Below, in pieces: positions 1 to 11,634 of a DNA stretch of 64,000 nt. This DNA comes from Strongyloides papillosus (lineage: Eukaryota > Nematoda > Chromadorea > Rhabditida > Strongyloididae). The position numbers and the translations under genes are program-made. The DNA is taken from NCBI GenBank assembly GCA_005656395.1, contig SRSI01000050.1:1116001-1180000 (forward strand), written 5' to 3'. How positions within the stretch are numbered: position 1 is the first letter of the stretch; every line of letters begins with the position of its first letter. The notes beneath the pieces are model-generated. The model saw nothing but the letters and a program-made list of their open reading frames with translations. It searched no databases and was not told the DNA's origin.

Positions 1-236
1 ACATTCAACTTTATATCTGGGTATATTTGGAAAAATAACTGGCCTAAAACATCTACTGTTTCGCCCATTGGATTATACAAACTATATAATCCAAGCTTAC
101 CCAATATTTTTATCTCAAATATCATAACTGCTACAATTTGGTCTATGTCAAAGTTTTTTAGTAAATAATCCTCAAAGTTTTCTTCAAGATCCTTTAAATT
201 AGTTTTTCGAGTAACCAACGTGCTGAGCTTGTCGCT
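1..236 (-). pseudogene. Partial copy A of the small ORF that alternates with the receptors
   Basis: On the minus strand this edge of the window reads as an open frame related to the intact ORF at 6923-7324 (shared VT(R/C)(K/E)TNLKDxxENF core, then D-I-D-x-I and a hydrophobic stretch). It has no in-frame ATG at the position used by the intact copy and runs off the window, so its 3' half is not visible. It is nearly identical in DNA to 10985-11225. I do not recognise the family. Calling it a pseudogene rests on the missing start and on the sister copies being broken; a spliced 5' exon could rescue it. Confidence 0.45.
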
Positions 237-441
237 CCTTGTGTATTTTCATTATTAAAAGATGAAAAATTAAAAATAACTTTGTGATGAAATTTTTATC
301 TCTACTATGTGTTAATAATATTTAATTTATACAAAAAAATAAATAAATACAAAAATTTTAATGCACTTTCTTAAAGTTTTGTAAATAAAGTTGATATAGT
401 AGAAAAAAAATATTAATGTATTTAAAAATAAGCTACAACTA

Positions 442-1381
442 CACACAAAAAAAAAATGGGACACACATTTGTGTAAAATGTAATAAATTTGTCCCACCTA
501 ATAAAATTTGAATTTTCTTGATTTGCGATAATTTTAACGCAATTATTTTTTACAAAAAAATCAAGGCAATAATTAAAATAAATTTTTATATTTTATTGTA
601 TTTATTTTAAAACTTAAATTATTTTTTACAATACACTTTAAAATACAATATTAGAATTTAACTTATTATAAGATTAAAAAATACTTTTATAAAGAGTATT
701 TATCGACATATGATAGTATTTTTTAGATATTCTTTAATTGTTTGAATAACTATAAATAAGATTTTTATAAAAAGTTATATTAATCTGATGACTCAACTTT
801 TTTATACTGTTTTTCAAGATCATCTTTAAAAGTCAAACTGATTAAAAGTTTTAAAACATTATACGTTTTGTTCATAGTAAAAAAATTTCTAAATATTTTA
901 ATTTAAATAAGAAAAATAGCAAGTACTAAGATAATATTTTCAATAAAGATTACTTTGTATGGTTAGATAATTATCACTCTTTCTTATTGTTGTTGTAAAA
1001 TTTTTAAATTTACTGGTGTTAACGGGTTGTTTAAAAGAATGATTTTTGTTAAAACGTTAACAACTTTACACGAAATTGACTTCTGATAACTCAATTCATA
1101 ATATATTATAAAAACAAATTAGATTCTAAAATAGGTGTAATATTTTTAAAATTTCTAAGATTAAATAAATGTTTCATTACTTCAAAATATTAAAAGTATA
1201 TATTTTTGTAAAAAAACGACCAAATTTATGCGAAAATCTAACATTTTGCGTCATTTAAAACATTTTTGTTGTCGCCTGATATTTTTAAAATTTGAATAAA
1301 TTTTGACATTTCAAAGTGGTGGGACATTTTATTGCATTTTATGTAATAATGTCAAAATTTGTCCCATTTTTTTTTTGTGTG
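442..1381. mobile_element. 940-bp TA-flanked MITE-like insertion
   Basis: The element begins CACACAAAAAAAAAATGGGA and ends with the exact reverse complement. It is flanked by TA at 440-441 and 1382-1383. The related unit at about 11.4 kb continues straight across this point, giving an empty site. No ORF of useful length lies inside. TA duplication with perfect terminal inverted repeats points to a non-autonomous Tc1/mariner-type element; the superfamily is inferred because no transposase is present. Confidence 0.85.
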
Positions 1382-1624
1382 TAAGAGGGACTCACAAGAA
1401 AATAATAATTGTTTCTTTATGAATTATCGATTGATGCTTTAGTAAAATTGATTGCATGATTCTTAGAAAAACAGTCAACTATAATTGAAGGTCAATTAGA
1501 AATTTTCGGAAAACATACCAAAGACCTTGTCCTAGAGAATAAAGAATGTAACCATAGGTAAATACTGTACTTGAAACTAACTTCTTCACATTATAAGAAT
1601 AAGATTCTTAGATCGAAATAAGCA

Positions 1625-2698
1625 TCATGTCTGGTTTTGAGAAAATTTATCCAATTTCAGGAGAAATTTAGTACTTTAATTGTCTTTTACAATCGAATTA
1701 TACTTTTTTTAAATTAACAAACAACTTACCTTTGATAAGAAATTTTGATATTAACTTTGTTAATAAACATTTTAGAACACCCAAAAAAAGTTTTCAATGA
1801 CTTTCTTAGTTCATTACTAAAAATTCAATTTTACTTAGACATGAATGTTAAAAATCCGCACTTACCATGAATAAATAAGAAAATAGAAATCCCCAACGGA
1901 TGTTAAATCAAATGCTACAGTATGGAGAAAATAAATTACATAAGCAAATGATTTAATTTCATATTTTACACGAATAATGTTACAAACAAAGAAAACCTCA
2001 ACAATGAATAAAGTTATAAAAGTAAAAATTGAGTATATGATATAATATAATTCTTTTTTATATTTATTACCAATTTGTTTGTGTTTCTTCAGTGTCAAAA
2101 TAGCCATTATGTTGAAGATACATGTTGCAATATAAATGATTCCGAATAAAAAGATTTGATAAAAGATGTGGTAGTAGATAACATTTTTAGACTTAAAAAT
2201 CGGTATAAAATAACCATATAATTCAAGTTTTTCGTATTTTGCATTAAAAGGCGTATTTCCAAGTCCAATCATTGTTGATAATATGATAAATGATAGTAAT
2301 ATAATAACTATTTTAGATTTTGAGAAATAAATTTTATATAATAGAAGATATTTAATAGCTATATATCTATTTATACTAATTAGAAGTGTTATAAAAAACA
2401 TAAAAGTTGTCTGCTGTGTTGCTAAAATATAGAAAGTTGTTGCCGTCCAATTATTGTTTTCTAAAAAATTACTATAAAATCCCCATTTAGGCAGTTTAAC
2501 AAAAGTAAAAATAGTTATAATATAAATAATTTCATTAGTTAATTTACAAACAATTATTATATAAAATTGTTTGTTAAAATTGACATTTTTATTTTTAATT
2601 TCTTTTATTATAACATATATTGACAGTATCATTAGAAGCATTGATGGTATCTTATATACAAGTTGAATAATGTCGGCAACCAAAATCACATCAACCAT
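1625..2698 (-). CDS. Seven-TM serpentine chemoreceptor-like protein, copy 1 (two exons)
   Basis: Probable G-protein-coupled chemoreceptor of the nematode srg/srv type, acting in the plasma membrane of sensory neurons (inferred from family). Exon 1 (1866-2698) encodes 277 residues with about seven hydrophobic helices, an early YKIPS motif in the first helix, an NRY motif after the third helix and a DLTSVGDFYFL motif in the last. Exon 1 ends TG|GTAAG. Reading past the donor gives a stop at once, and all four copies share this, so I infer a second exon at 1625-1673 (acceptor AATTAAAG). It adds 16 residues, giving 293 aa. The second exon stops earlier than in copies 2 and 4 because of a TGA where they have TCA. 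Exon 1 protein is identical to copy 2. The subfamily assignment is moderate. Confidence 0.75.
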
Positions 2699-3844
2699 TC
2701 TTAGAAGATAAGTCTAGAATATTTGGTGAAAAAAAGTTTCTCCTGAATCTGTGAAAATTATAGTCACTAAAAGTAATGTTATTAATCATTTATCAAACGA
2801 TATTTACAAAAAGATACAAATTATAGTTTAAAATAATTATTTTAACAATATAAACTTCCGCTTAATCAAGAGCTAAGAATTTATAGTCCTACAAACAAAA
2901 TTATTTTGATTTTTGAAATATTAATCTATTTGATGAAATTATCATTTTATTTTAAGCAAATGCTTTACTAGGGACATCATAATTCTATTAATCTATGCAC
3001 TTAAACTCAAAACTATATTTATTATTTGGGAATAGTAATATATTTACAATTTATTTTCATAACAAAATAAAATAATTACAAATTAAAATAATTCTATATA
3101 AAAAAATTGTTCAACATTAAAATAAAAAAGTGAGATACAAAATAATCTATTTATTACGATATATTTCAACTAATGATAATATTGTTGTTTTTGAAGTAGA
3201 ATAAATTACTAATGTTAGGGCACTATGCTTGTTTCGTTTTTTAAAGTAATATACGATTGCTTATTAAAAACAATAATTCTTATAATTTCCTTTAATTGAT
3301 GGTAATTGGAAAAAATTATTATCTCTTAAGTTTATTCTAAAACATTTTTTATAAATATTTATACTATGTTGTTAATGTTATTTACACTTTTATTTTCCAA
3401 CAAATTCACAATAACTTTAATTCATCTCGAAAACATGATATACAGCAGGAAATCACAGTACAAAATTTATAATCATATGCTCAATTCGTAACGGAAAGTT
3501 ATAGAAATATTAAAAAATCATTTAAAGATATATAGAATTATATCTTCAAACAGTCTTTAATAAAAAAACGTATTAACATAGCTAAACAATGAAAATAAAT
3601 TTTCATCTTATAACAAATATTTTTTGTTGTTTAAAAAAGTAAATTTTTACAAGCAAATTAATTTTGTAGAAATTCGAAAATAACTCTAAAAAACACAAAA
3701 TTCATGTACTTTTTTAGCAAAAAATATAATACATATCTTGGGATTAAGTATTTATTTTATTGTAAACACCTAATCAAACTAATGATTTACATTAGTATAA
3801 TTACTTATCAAGAAAAATTTGTTATAATTAGAATATATTAGGAT
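2699..3844. other. AT-rich spacer within the array
   Basis: No open frame of note. The first 470 bp are almost identical to the spacer after copy 2 (5832-6297); beyond about 3168 the two diverge. The region probably holds the promoter of receptor copy 1, but I see no specific element to name. Confidence 0.5.
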
Positions 3845-4240
3845 CCATTCTTCTTTCCTTAAATCTCTCTTACATTCACAAAATACTTTTGTGATTACTC
3901 TTGGTGAAGCAAAAGTTATTGTTGTCACAGAATAGTATTCATTCATACTTTCAAGAACATTATATTCTTTTTTTTCATTTCAAGCATTATATGTTTTATC
4001 AGATCCATATATAGAAAAATAATTGGTGTTAGTGCATATACTGTTTTACCTATTTAATTATCAATACAATATAATCTGAGCCTATCAAATAATTTTATGG
4101 CAAATACTAAATTGTTTCTATTTGATTTATATAAAAGTTTTTTAATAAAAAACCCACAAAGTTTGATTTAAAATCCTCTAAATTGGTTTCACAAAGAACC
4201 AACTTACTGCACTCATCGCTGCTTGTATATTTTTATTGTT
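3845..4240 (-). pseudogene. Degenerate copy B of the small ORF
   Basis: Minus-strand frames here match the intact ORF at 6923-7324 in segments (a KLVxCETNLxDFK segment near 4200, then an ITFASP..VITK.FCECK segment near 3900), but the reading frame shifts in the lysine/asparagine run in the middle. No continuous product is possible. It sits between receptor copies 1 and 2, as expected for the repeating unit. Confidence 0.6.
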
Positions 4241-4719
4241 AAAAGTTTAAAAATCGAAAGTAATTTTTTGATAAAAATTTCTCTAGTAATGAATTTTCAT
4301 AATATTTAATTTATGCAGAAAAATACATAAACACAAAAATTATAATGTAATTTTGAGGTAATAAAAAAACATAGTGAATATTTGTTTTATTTTTAGGATA
4401 AATTTATTACATTTCATATATAAGTAAAAATTCTAATATACTTCATAAAGTTTTGTAATTAAATTTGATAGAATAGGAAAGAAGCTATTAATTTACTCAA
4501 AAATAAGTTACAATTGAGAAAGATTCACAAAAAAATAATAATTATTGTTTTGTAAATTGTAGATTAATTAATTGATAGTATTGATTGCCTAAATCTTGGA
4601 AGAAATATTGAGCATTAATTTAAAGCTTATTCAAATTTTTTGGAAGACATACCAAAGATCTTGTCATAGTAAACAAAGAATGTAACCATGGGTAAAAACT
4701 GTACTTGAAACTAACTTCT
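4241..4719. other. AT-rich spacer, no gene seen
   Basis: About 480 bp of homopolymer-rich sequence homologous to the matching interval of the other units. Nothing recognisable in either strand. Confidence 0.5.
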
Positions 4720-5831
4720 TCACATTATAAGAATAAGATTTTTAGAACGAAATAAGCATGATGTCCGGTTTTGAGAAAATTTATCCATGTTCAGGAGAAA
4801 TTTAGTACTTTAATTGTCTTTTACAATCGAATTATAATTTTTTAAATTTACAAATAACTTACCTTTGATAAGAAATTTTGATATTAACTTTGTTAATAAA
4901 CATTTTAGAACACCCAAAAAAAGTTTTCAATGACTTTCTTAGTTCATTACTAAAAATTCAATTTTACTTAGACATGAATGTTAAAAATCCGCACTTACCA
5001 TGAATAAATAAGAAAATAGAAATCCCCAACGGATGTTAAATCAAATGCTACAGTATGGAGAAAATAAATTACATAAGCAAATGATTTAATTTCATATTTT
5101 ACACGAATAATGTTACAAACAAAGAAAACCTCAACAATGAATAAAGTTATAAAAGTAAAAATTGAGTATATGATATAATATAATTCTTTTTTATATTTAT
5201 TACCAATTTGTTTGTGTTTCTTCAGTGTCAAAATAGCCATTATGTTGAAGATACATGTTGCAATATAAATGATTCCGAATAAAAAGATTTGATAAAAGAT
5301 GTGGTAGTAGATAACATTTTTAGACTTAAAAATCGGTATAAAATAACCATATAATTCAAGTTTTTCGTATTTTGCATTAAAAGGCGTATTTCCAAGTCCA
5401 ATCATTGTTGATAATATGATAAATGATAGTAATATAATAACTATTTTAGATTTTGAGAAATAAATTTTATATAATAGAAGATATTTAATAGCTATATATC
5501 TATTTATACTAATTAGAAGTGTTATAAAAAACATAAAAGTTGTCTGCTGTGTTGCTAAAATATAGAAAGTTGTTGCCGTCCAATTATTGTTTTCTAAAAA
5601 ATTACTATAAAATCCCCATTTAGGCAGTTTAACAAAAGTAAAAATAGTTATAATATAAATAATTTCATTAGTTAATTTACAAACAATTATTATATAAAAT
5701 TGTTTGTTAAAATTGACATTTTTATTTTTAATTTCTTTTATTATAACGTATATTGACAGTATCATTAGAAGCATTGAAGGTATCTTATATACAAGTTGAA
5801 TAATGTCGGCAACCAAAATCACATCAACCAT
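4720..5831 (-). CDS. Seven-TM serpentine chemoreceptor-like protein, copy 2 (two exons)
   Basis: Sister of the gene at 1625-2698. Exon 1 (4999-5831) has the same 277-residue translation; the two DNA copies differ within the ORF at only two sites that I can find, both synonymous. Exon 2 (4720-4807) starts after the same AATTAAAG acceptor and reads 28 further residues ending ...LILIM before TGA, giving 306 aa. The tail is Lys/Ser/Arg-containing, as expected for a cytoplasmic C-terminus. The high identity extends from about 1693-3168 / 4826-6297, so the duplication or conversion tract is roughly 1.5 kb. NRY motif and helix layout as in copy 1. Confidence 0.78.
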
Positions 5832-6922
5832 TCTTTGAAGATAAGTCTAGAATATTTGGTGAAAAAAAGTTTCTCCTGAATCTGTGAAAATTATAGTCAC
5901 TAAAAGTAATGTTATTAATCATTTATCAAACGATATTTACAAAAAGATACAAATTATAGTTTAAAATAATTATTTTAACAATATAAACTTCCGCTTAATC
6001 AAGAGCTAAGAATTTATAGTCCTACAAACAAAATTATTTTGATTTTTGAAATATTAATCTATTTGATGAAATTATCATTTTATTTTAAGCAAATGCTTTA
6101 CTAGGGACATCATAATTCTATTAATCTATGCACTTAAACTCAAAACTATATTTATTATTTGGGAATAGTAATATATTTACAATTTATTTTCATAACGAAA
6201 TAAAATAATTACAAATTAAAATAATTCTATATAAAAAAAATTGTTCAACATTAAAATAAAAAAGTGAGATACAAAATAATCTATTTATTACGATATATTT
6301 AAACTAATGATAATATTGTTGTTTATATAGTACAATAGATTACTAATGTTAGGGTACTATGTTTGTTTCGTTTTTTAAAGTAACATATGATTGCTTATTA
6401 AAAACAATAATTCTTATAATTTCCTTTAATTGATGGTAATTGGAAAAAATTATTACCTCTTAAGTTCATTCTAAAACATTTTTTATAAATATTTATACTA
6501 TATTGTTAATGTTATTTACACTTTTATTTTCCAACAAATTCACAATAACTTTAATTCATCTCGAAAACATGATATACAGCAGGAAATCACAGTGCAAACA
6601 TTACTCATAGTAGGTTGAATTTATAACGGAAAAATAATAAAAGTATTAAAAAATCAATTAAAGATATATAGAATTATATCTTCAAACAGTCTTTAATAAA
6701 AAAATGTATTAACATACCTAAACAATGAAAATAAATTTTCATCTCATAACAAAACAAATATTTTTTTGGTCGTTTAGAAAAGTTAATTTTTACAAACAAA
6801 TTAATTTTGTTAAAATTCCAAAATAACTCTAAAAAACACAAAATGTATGTACTTTTTTTAGTAAAAAAATGCAATACATAACCTGTATTAAGTATTTATT
6901 TTATAGTTGATACATAATAAAA
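5832..6922. other. AT-rich spacer, no supported gene
   Basis: Contains a short Lys/Phe-rich minus-strand frame at 6674-6874 that matches nothing and is not conserved in the other units. The proximal part is the near-identical tract shared with the copy 1 spacer. Confidence 0.5.
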
Positions 6923-7324
6923 CTAATGATATACAGTAATATAATTACTCATCAAGAGAAATTGATAATAATCAGGATTTATCGAATTCCTTTCATCTTT
7001 TGTTAAAGCTTTCTTACATTCACAAAATGCTTCTGTGATTACTTCTGGTGAAGCAAAAGTTATTGTTGTCACATGATAGTATTCATTTATATCTTCAAGA
7101 AGATTATTATTCTTCTTTTTCATTTCAAGCATTAGACCTTTTATCGGATCCATATATAGAAAAATAATTAGTGTTAATGCACATACTGTTTTACTTATTA
7201 AATTACCAATACCATATAATCGAAGCCTATCAAATATTTTTATGGCAAAAACTATAATTGTATCTATATGATCTACATAAAAGTTTTCTTTAAAATCCTT
7301 TAAATTGGTTTCACAAGTAACCAA
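6923..7324 (-). CDS. Uncharacterised 133-aa protein, intact copy C of the array's small ORF
   Basis: The only copy of this family in the window that is open throughout. It starts MVTCETNLKDF, has a central hydrophobic stretch (about residues 42-58, ISKTVCALTLIIFLYMDP), and a C-terminal part with FCECKK. Upstream of the ATG the same frame continues as a Cys-x2-Cys segment (C-D-K-C-S-K) before meeting a stop, which suggests either a further 5' exon or an older, longer reading frame. I do not recognise it. It could be a small secreted or membrane protein, or a degraded remnant that happens to stay open. The alternation with receptor genes suggests the two were duplicated as one unit. Confidence 0.4.
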   Translation of the reverse strand: MVTCETNLKDFKENFYVDHIDTIIVFAIKIFDRLRLYGIGNLISKTVCALTLIIFLYMDPIKGLMLEMKKKNNNLLEDINEYYHVTTITFASPEVITEAFCECKKALTKDERNSINPDYYQFLLMSNYITVYH

Positions 7325-7504
7325 CTTACTGCACTTATCGCAGCTTGTATATTTTTATCTTTAAAAGTTTAAAAATCGAAAAGTAATTTTTTGATAAAAA
7401 TTTCTCCTCTAATATATGTTAATAATATTTAATTTATGCAGAAAAATAAATAAATACAAAAATTTAATTTTTAGGTGATGAAAAATACAGAAAAGATATA
7501 ATTT

Positions 7505-7760
7505 AATTTTAGAATAGTGAATAAATTGGATGACACATTATGTGTCGTCACTATTATGTCTATATAAACCCCTACCTTTTGTCATTATTTTACTTTATCG
7601 TAATCGTTCTAAATATTGTACCTCTAAATATTATACCTCCAAATAGAGGGTACGTCTTAATTAATATCTTTTATTTTTATATATCTATTTTTTAGCCCGT
7701 TTTTTAAATTAAGATATTTCTGATAAGCAGGCGCCAACAAAACGTCATTATTTTTCTGAA
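7505..7760. repeat. Unit-specific insertion of about 250 bp with a palindrome
   Basis: Compared with the same interval of the other units, this copy carries extra sequence with a palindromic GACACATTATGTGTC core near 7530, a TATAAA-like run near 7563 and a GC-richer end near 7730. Boundaries are approximate. It is probably a small mobile insertion; no target duplication could be fixed. Confidence 0.4.
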
Positions 7761-8069
7761 TAAATATTATTACATCTTATATGTAGCAAAAACTTTTATG
7801 TGCTTTCATAAAGTTTTGTAAAAAAAGTTATTCGGTTTGGAAAAAAAAATACTAATGTATTTAAAAATCAGTCAAAATGTAAATGGATTCCTAAGTAAAG
7901 TAATAAAAATTATTAATTAATGCTCTGAAACAATCTTTTCACTTATATTTCGATAACAAATATTGAACACTACTTGAAAGTCAATTTTAAATTTTTGGAG
8001 GGAATGTCAAAAGGATTTGTCCTCCTAGTGATTGAAGAATATGACTTCATTTAATTACTGTACTTGTAG

Positions 8070-9187
8070 CTAGTTTTCTCCATTATATGAATAAGATTCA
8101 TAGAACAGAATAAGCATCATTTCCAGTCTTGAAAAGTTTAGTAAATTTACAAATAATCTTGAACTTTAACAATCTTTTATAATTGAATAATACTTTTTAA
8201 AATTGACAAACAAATTATTTTTGATAAGAGATTCTAATAAAAATTTTGTTATTAATTTTTTTAGAACATCCCAAAATACTTTTCAAAGCTTTTCTTAGTT
8301 CACTACTAAAAATTAAATTTTACTTAGATATACACGTTAATAATCTGAACTTACCATGAATAAAGAAGGAAATAGAAATTTCCAATATAAGTTAAATCAA
8401 ATGCTACAACGTGGAGAAAATTAGTTATATATAAAAAAAATTTAATTGCATAGTTTACAGCAATAAATCTACATACAAAGAAAGCTTCAACAAGAAATAA
8501 AGTAATAAAAACAAAAATTGAGTATGTGGTATAATGCAATTCTTTTTTGTATTTATTACCAATTACAATGTGTTTCTTTAATGTTAAAATGGCTATTACG
8601 TTGAGGGTACATGTTGTAATCGAAATGATTCCAAATAAAAAGATTTGACAAAAGACTTGATAATAAATTACATTTTTAGATTGCAAATATGGAACAATGT
8701 AACCATATAAAGGATATTTTATATATCTTGGTTTAAAAGAAATATTTACAAGTCCAATCATTGTTGATAACATGATAGAAGACAGTAATATAACAACTAT
8801 TTTTGATTTTGAAAAATAAATTTTATATGATAAAGGATATTTAACAGCTACATATCTATTTATACTAATTAAAAGTGTTATAAAAAACATGAAAGTTGTT
8901 TGTTGTGATGCTAAACTGAGAAATATTCCCGCCGTCCAATTGTTGTTTTCCAAGAAATGGTTATAAAATCCCCATTTAGGTATTATAGTAAATACATAAA
9001 TATTGATAATAAAAATAATTTCATTAATTAATTTACAAACAATTATTGTATAAAATTGTTTGTTAAAATAAACGTTTTTATTTTTGATTTCTTTTATTAT
9101 AACATATATGGTCAGCATCATTAAAAGCATTGATGGTATCTTATATATAAGTTGAATAATTTCCACACACGAAACTATATCAAACAT
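8070..9187 (-). CDS. Seven-TM serpentine chemoreceptor-like protein, copy 3 (two exons)
   Basis: Most divergent receptor of the array. Exon 1 (8355-9187) gives 277 residues with the same helix pattern, YKIPS near residue 15-19, the NRYVAVKYP motif after helix 3 and the DLTYIGNFYFLLYS terminal helix. The donor TG|GTAAG is conserved. Exon 2 (8070-8163) follows a GTTAAAG acceptor and adds about 30 residues before TAG, giving 308 aa with a tail unlike copies 2 and 4 in its second half. It retains the NRYxAxxxP form usual in nematode receptors, whereas copies 1, 2 and 4 have NRY....YLL. Likely functional; ligand unknown. Confidence 0.75.
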
Positions 9188-10849
9188 TTTTAGAATCTAA
9201 GTTTAGGATATTTTGTTAGAAGAACTTTCTCGTTAATATAATAGAAATTATTGTTACTAAAAGAAATATTGTTAATCACTTATTAAAAGATGGTTACAAA
9301 AAGATATAGTTCATACTTTAAAGTAATTTTTTTAATAATATAAATTTTAGCTTAGTTAGAAAAAATTCTAGTCTTATTAAAACCAAAAAAAACTATTTTG
9401 ATTTTGAAATATTAATAAATTTAGAAAAATCATTATATTTTTAAGTAAGTGCTTTATTAGAAACGTCATAACTCTATTAATCTACACACTTTAACCTAAA
9501 AGTCTATTAATAATTTTAGAATTGTTACATATTAAAAATTTTTATGTCTCAGAAAATAAATTAATGTAGAAAAATTTTTATAGAAAAATATTTATTCACT
9601 AAGAAATTTATTTTAAATTTTATGCGTTTCACCTAATAAATAGTTACTCCTTTATTTAACACAACTTCAAAAACACGACCATGATACAACAATATAATTT
9701 AATTAACAATATCTATATATAATACCTACCTAAATAATTAAGACTTATGATAATCATTAATTTTACTTACAGTTCCTTTAGTGGGATTTCACTTTGCTAG
9801 TACAATCACAATAAATATAAACACCTTAACTAAGCCTAGAATACAAATAATTTATTATCACTCAAGTTATCATTAATTGTATAAAATATATTATGTGTAA
9901 AATTATGTCTAATGGGATTTTGAAGGAATGTCTTTTTGTTTTGATAGCTTGATTATTAGGGAATATGTTCTTAGATTTTAAATATCTAATATTATTTTTA
10001 CTACAATAAAAAAGTGACGATACAAAATAATCATTTTATTACGATATAGTACAACTAGGAATATGTACACTAGCCTTAATTGGACAGGGTATTTATACAA
10101 AATGTATATTAACTTCATTAAAAAATGGGCTAGTCTACATCCTCCCCTTCAATTAAAGATAATATTGTTGTTATGATAGTACAATAAAATACTAATTATA
10201 AAATATTAAGTTACCCTCGTTTTTGAAAATAAATTCACTTTACTTAATAAAAAATATTTTTTTCCAATTTCCTTTAATTGATGGTAATTGAAAAAAAATA
10301 TAATACTTTTTATACACATATTAAAACTTTTACTATGAATATTAATAGTAATAATGATATTTATATTATGCGTCGGTGTTATTTATACTTTTGGTTTCAA
10401 ATAATCTCATTTTTTTTAGTTCGTCTTGAAATCTTTATGTACTGCAGAATGTCATAGAGCAAGCATTATTTTTAATATGTTTAATTTATAACAGTTAAAT
10501 AATAACACTATTTAAAAACTAATTAAAGATATATAGAATTTAATCTTTAAACTGTTTTTTTTATAAAACAGTGAATCAACATAGCTAAACAATTACAAGA
10601 AGTTACTTCGCATAACAAAATATATATTATATTTAGTCATTAAAATTGTTAATTTTCGTAAATAAATTAATTTTTTACAAACTTCAAATTACCTCTAAGA
10701 ATCAAAATATGCATATACTTTATTAATAAAAAAATACAATACATATTTTGAAATTAAATATTTATTTTCTCGTAAATACCTAATTAAATTATTGACAACA
10801 TAAATATAATTGCTCATCAAGAAAAATTTATCATAATCAGAATATATCA
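9188..10849. other. Long AT-rich spacer, no gene seen
   Basis: About 1.7 kb without a credible frame. It contains the small hairpin insertion at 10059-10147. Segments resemble the other spacers at lower identity. Confidence 0.5.
10059..10147. repeat. Short inverted-repeat insertion in unit 3
   Basis: Relative to the other units, which read CAACTAATGATAATATTG here, this copy has about 90 extra bases with imperfect inverted ends (GTACACTAGCC near 10066 and GGGCTAGTCTAC near 10127). It looks like a tiny MITE or its solo remnant. The exact edges are uncertain. Confidence 0.45.
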
Positions 10850-11225
10850 GATTCCATTAATCTTTTGTTAAAGGTTACTTATTTTTACAAATCGCTTTTG
10901 TGATTAATTACGGTGTAACAAAAGTTATGGTCATAGATTAACGTTTATTAATACCTTCAAGAGCATTACCGTTCTTCTTTTCAACTTAAACATTCAACTT
11001 TATATCTGGGTATATTTGGAAAAATAACTGGCCTAAAACATCTACTGTTTCGCCCATTGGATTATACAAACTATATAATCCAAGCTTACCCGATATTTTC
11101 ATCTCAAATATCATGACTTCTACTATTTGGTCTATATCAAAGTTTTTTAGTAAATAATCCTCAAAGTTTTCTTCAAGATCCTTTAAATTAGTTTTTCAAG
11201 TAACCAATGTGCTGAGCTTGTCGCT
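10850..11225 (-). pseudogene. Degenerate copy D of the small ORF
   Basis: Its upstream part (10985-11225) is nearly identical to copy A at the window edge and is open; the downstream part has in-frame TAA codons where the intact copy reads the Lys/Asn-rich and ITFASP segments. It lies between receptor copies 3 and 4. Confidence 0.6.
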
Positions 11226-11634
11226 CCTTGTGTATTTTCATCATTAAAAGATGAAAAATTAAAAATAATTTTGTGATGAAATTTTTATCTCTACTATATA
11301 TTAATAATATTTGATTTATACAAAAAAATAAATAAATACAAAAATTTTAATGCACTTTCTTAAAGTTTTGTAAATAAAGTTGATATAATAGGAAAAAATT
11401 TACTAATTTATTTAAAAATAAGCTATAATTGAGAGAGATTCACAAGAAAATAAGAATTATTTTTTTATGAATTGTCGATTGATGCTTTGGTAACATTGAT
11501 TGCCTGATTCTTAGAAACAACATTCAACTATAATTGAAGGTCAATTAGAAATTTTCGGAAGACATACTAAAGACTTTGTCCTAGAGAATAAAGAATGTAA
11601 CCATAGGTAAATACTGTACTTGAAACTAACTTCT
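11226..11634. other. AT-rich spacer with the empty site of the 440-1383 insertion
   Basis: Homologous to 237-440 plus 1384-1624, reading continuously where copy 1 carries the 940-bp element. No coding potential seen. Confidence 0.6.

Noticed and set aside
6674..6874. 66-codon Phe/Lys-rich minus frame in a receptor-array spacer
   Set aside because: Frame is not conserved in the matching spacers at 3.6 and 13.7 kb.
6923..7324. Saposin-like protein because of CxxC near the start and FCEC near the end
   Set aside because: The Cys spacing and number do not fit the six-Cys saposin pattern, and the first Cys pair lies upstream of the only ATG.
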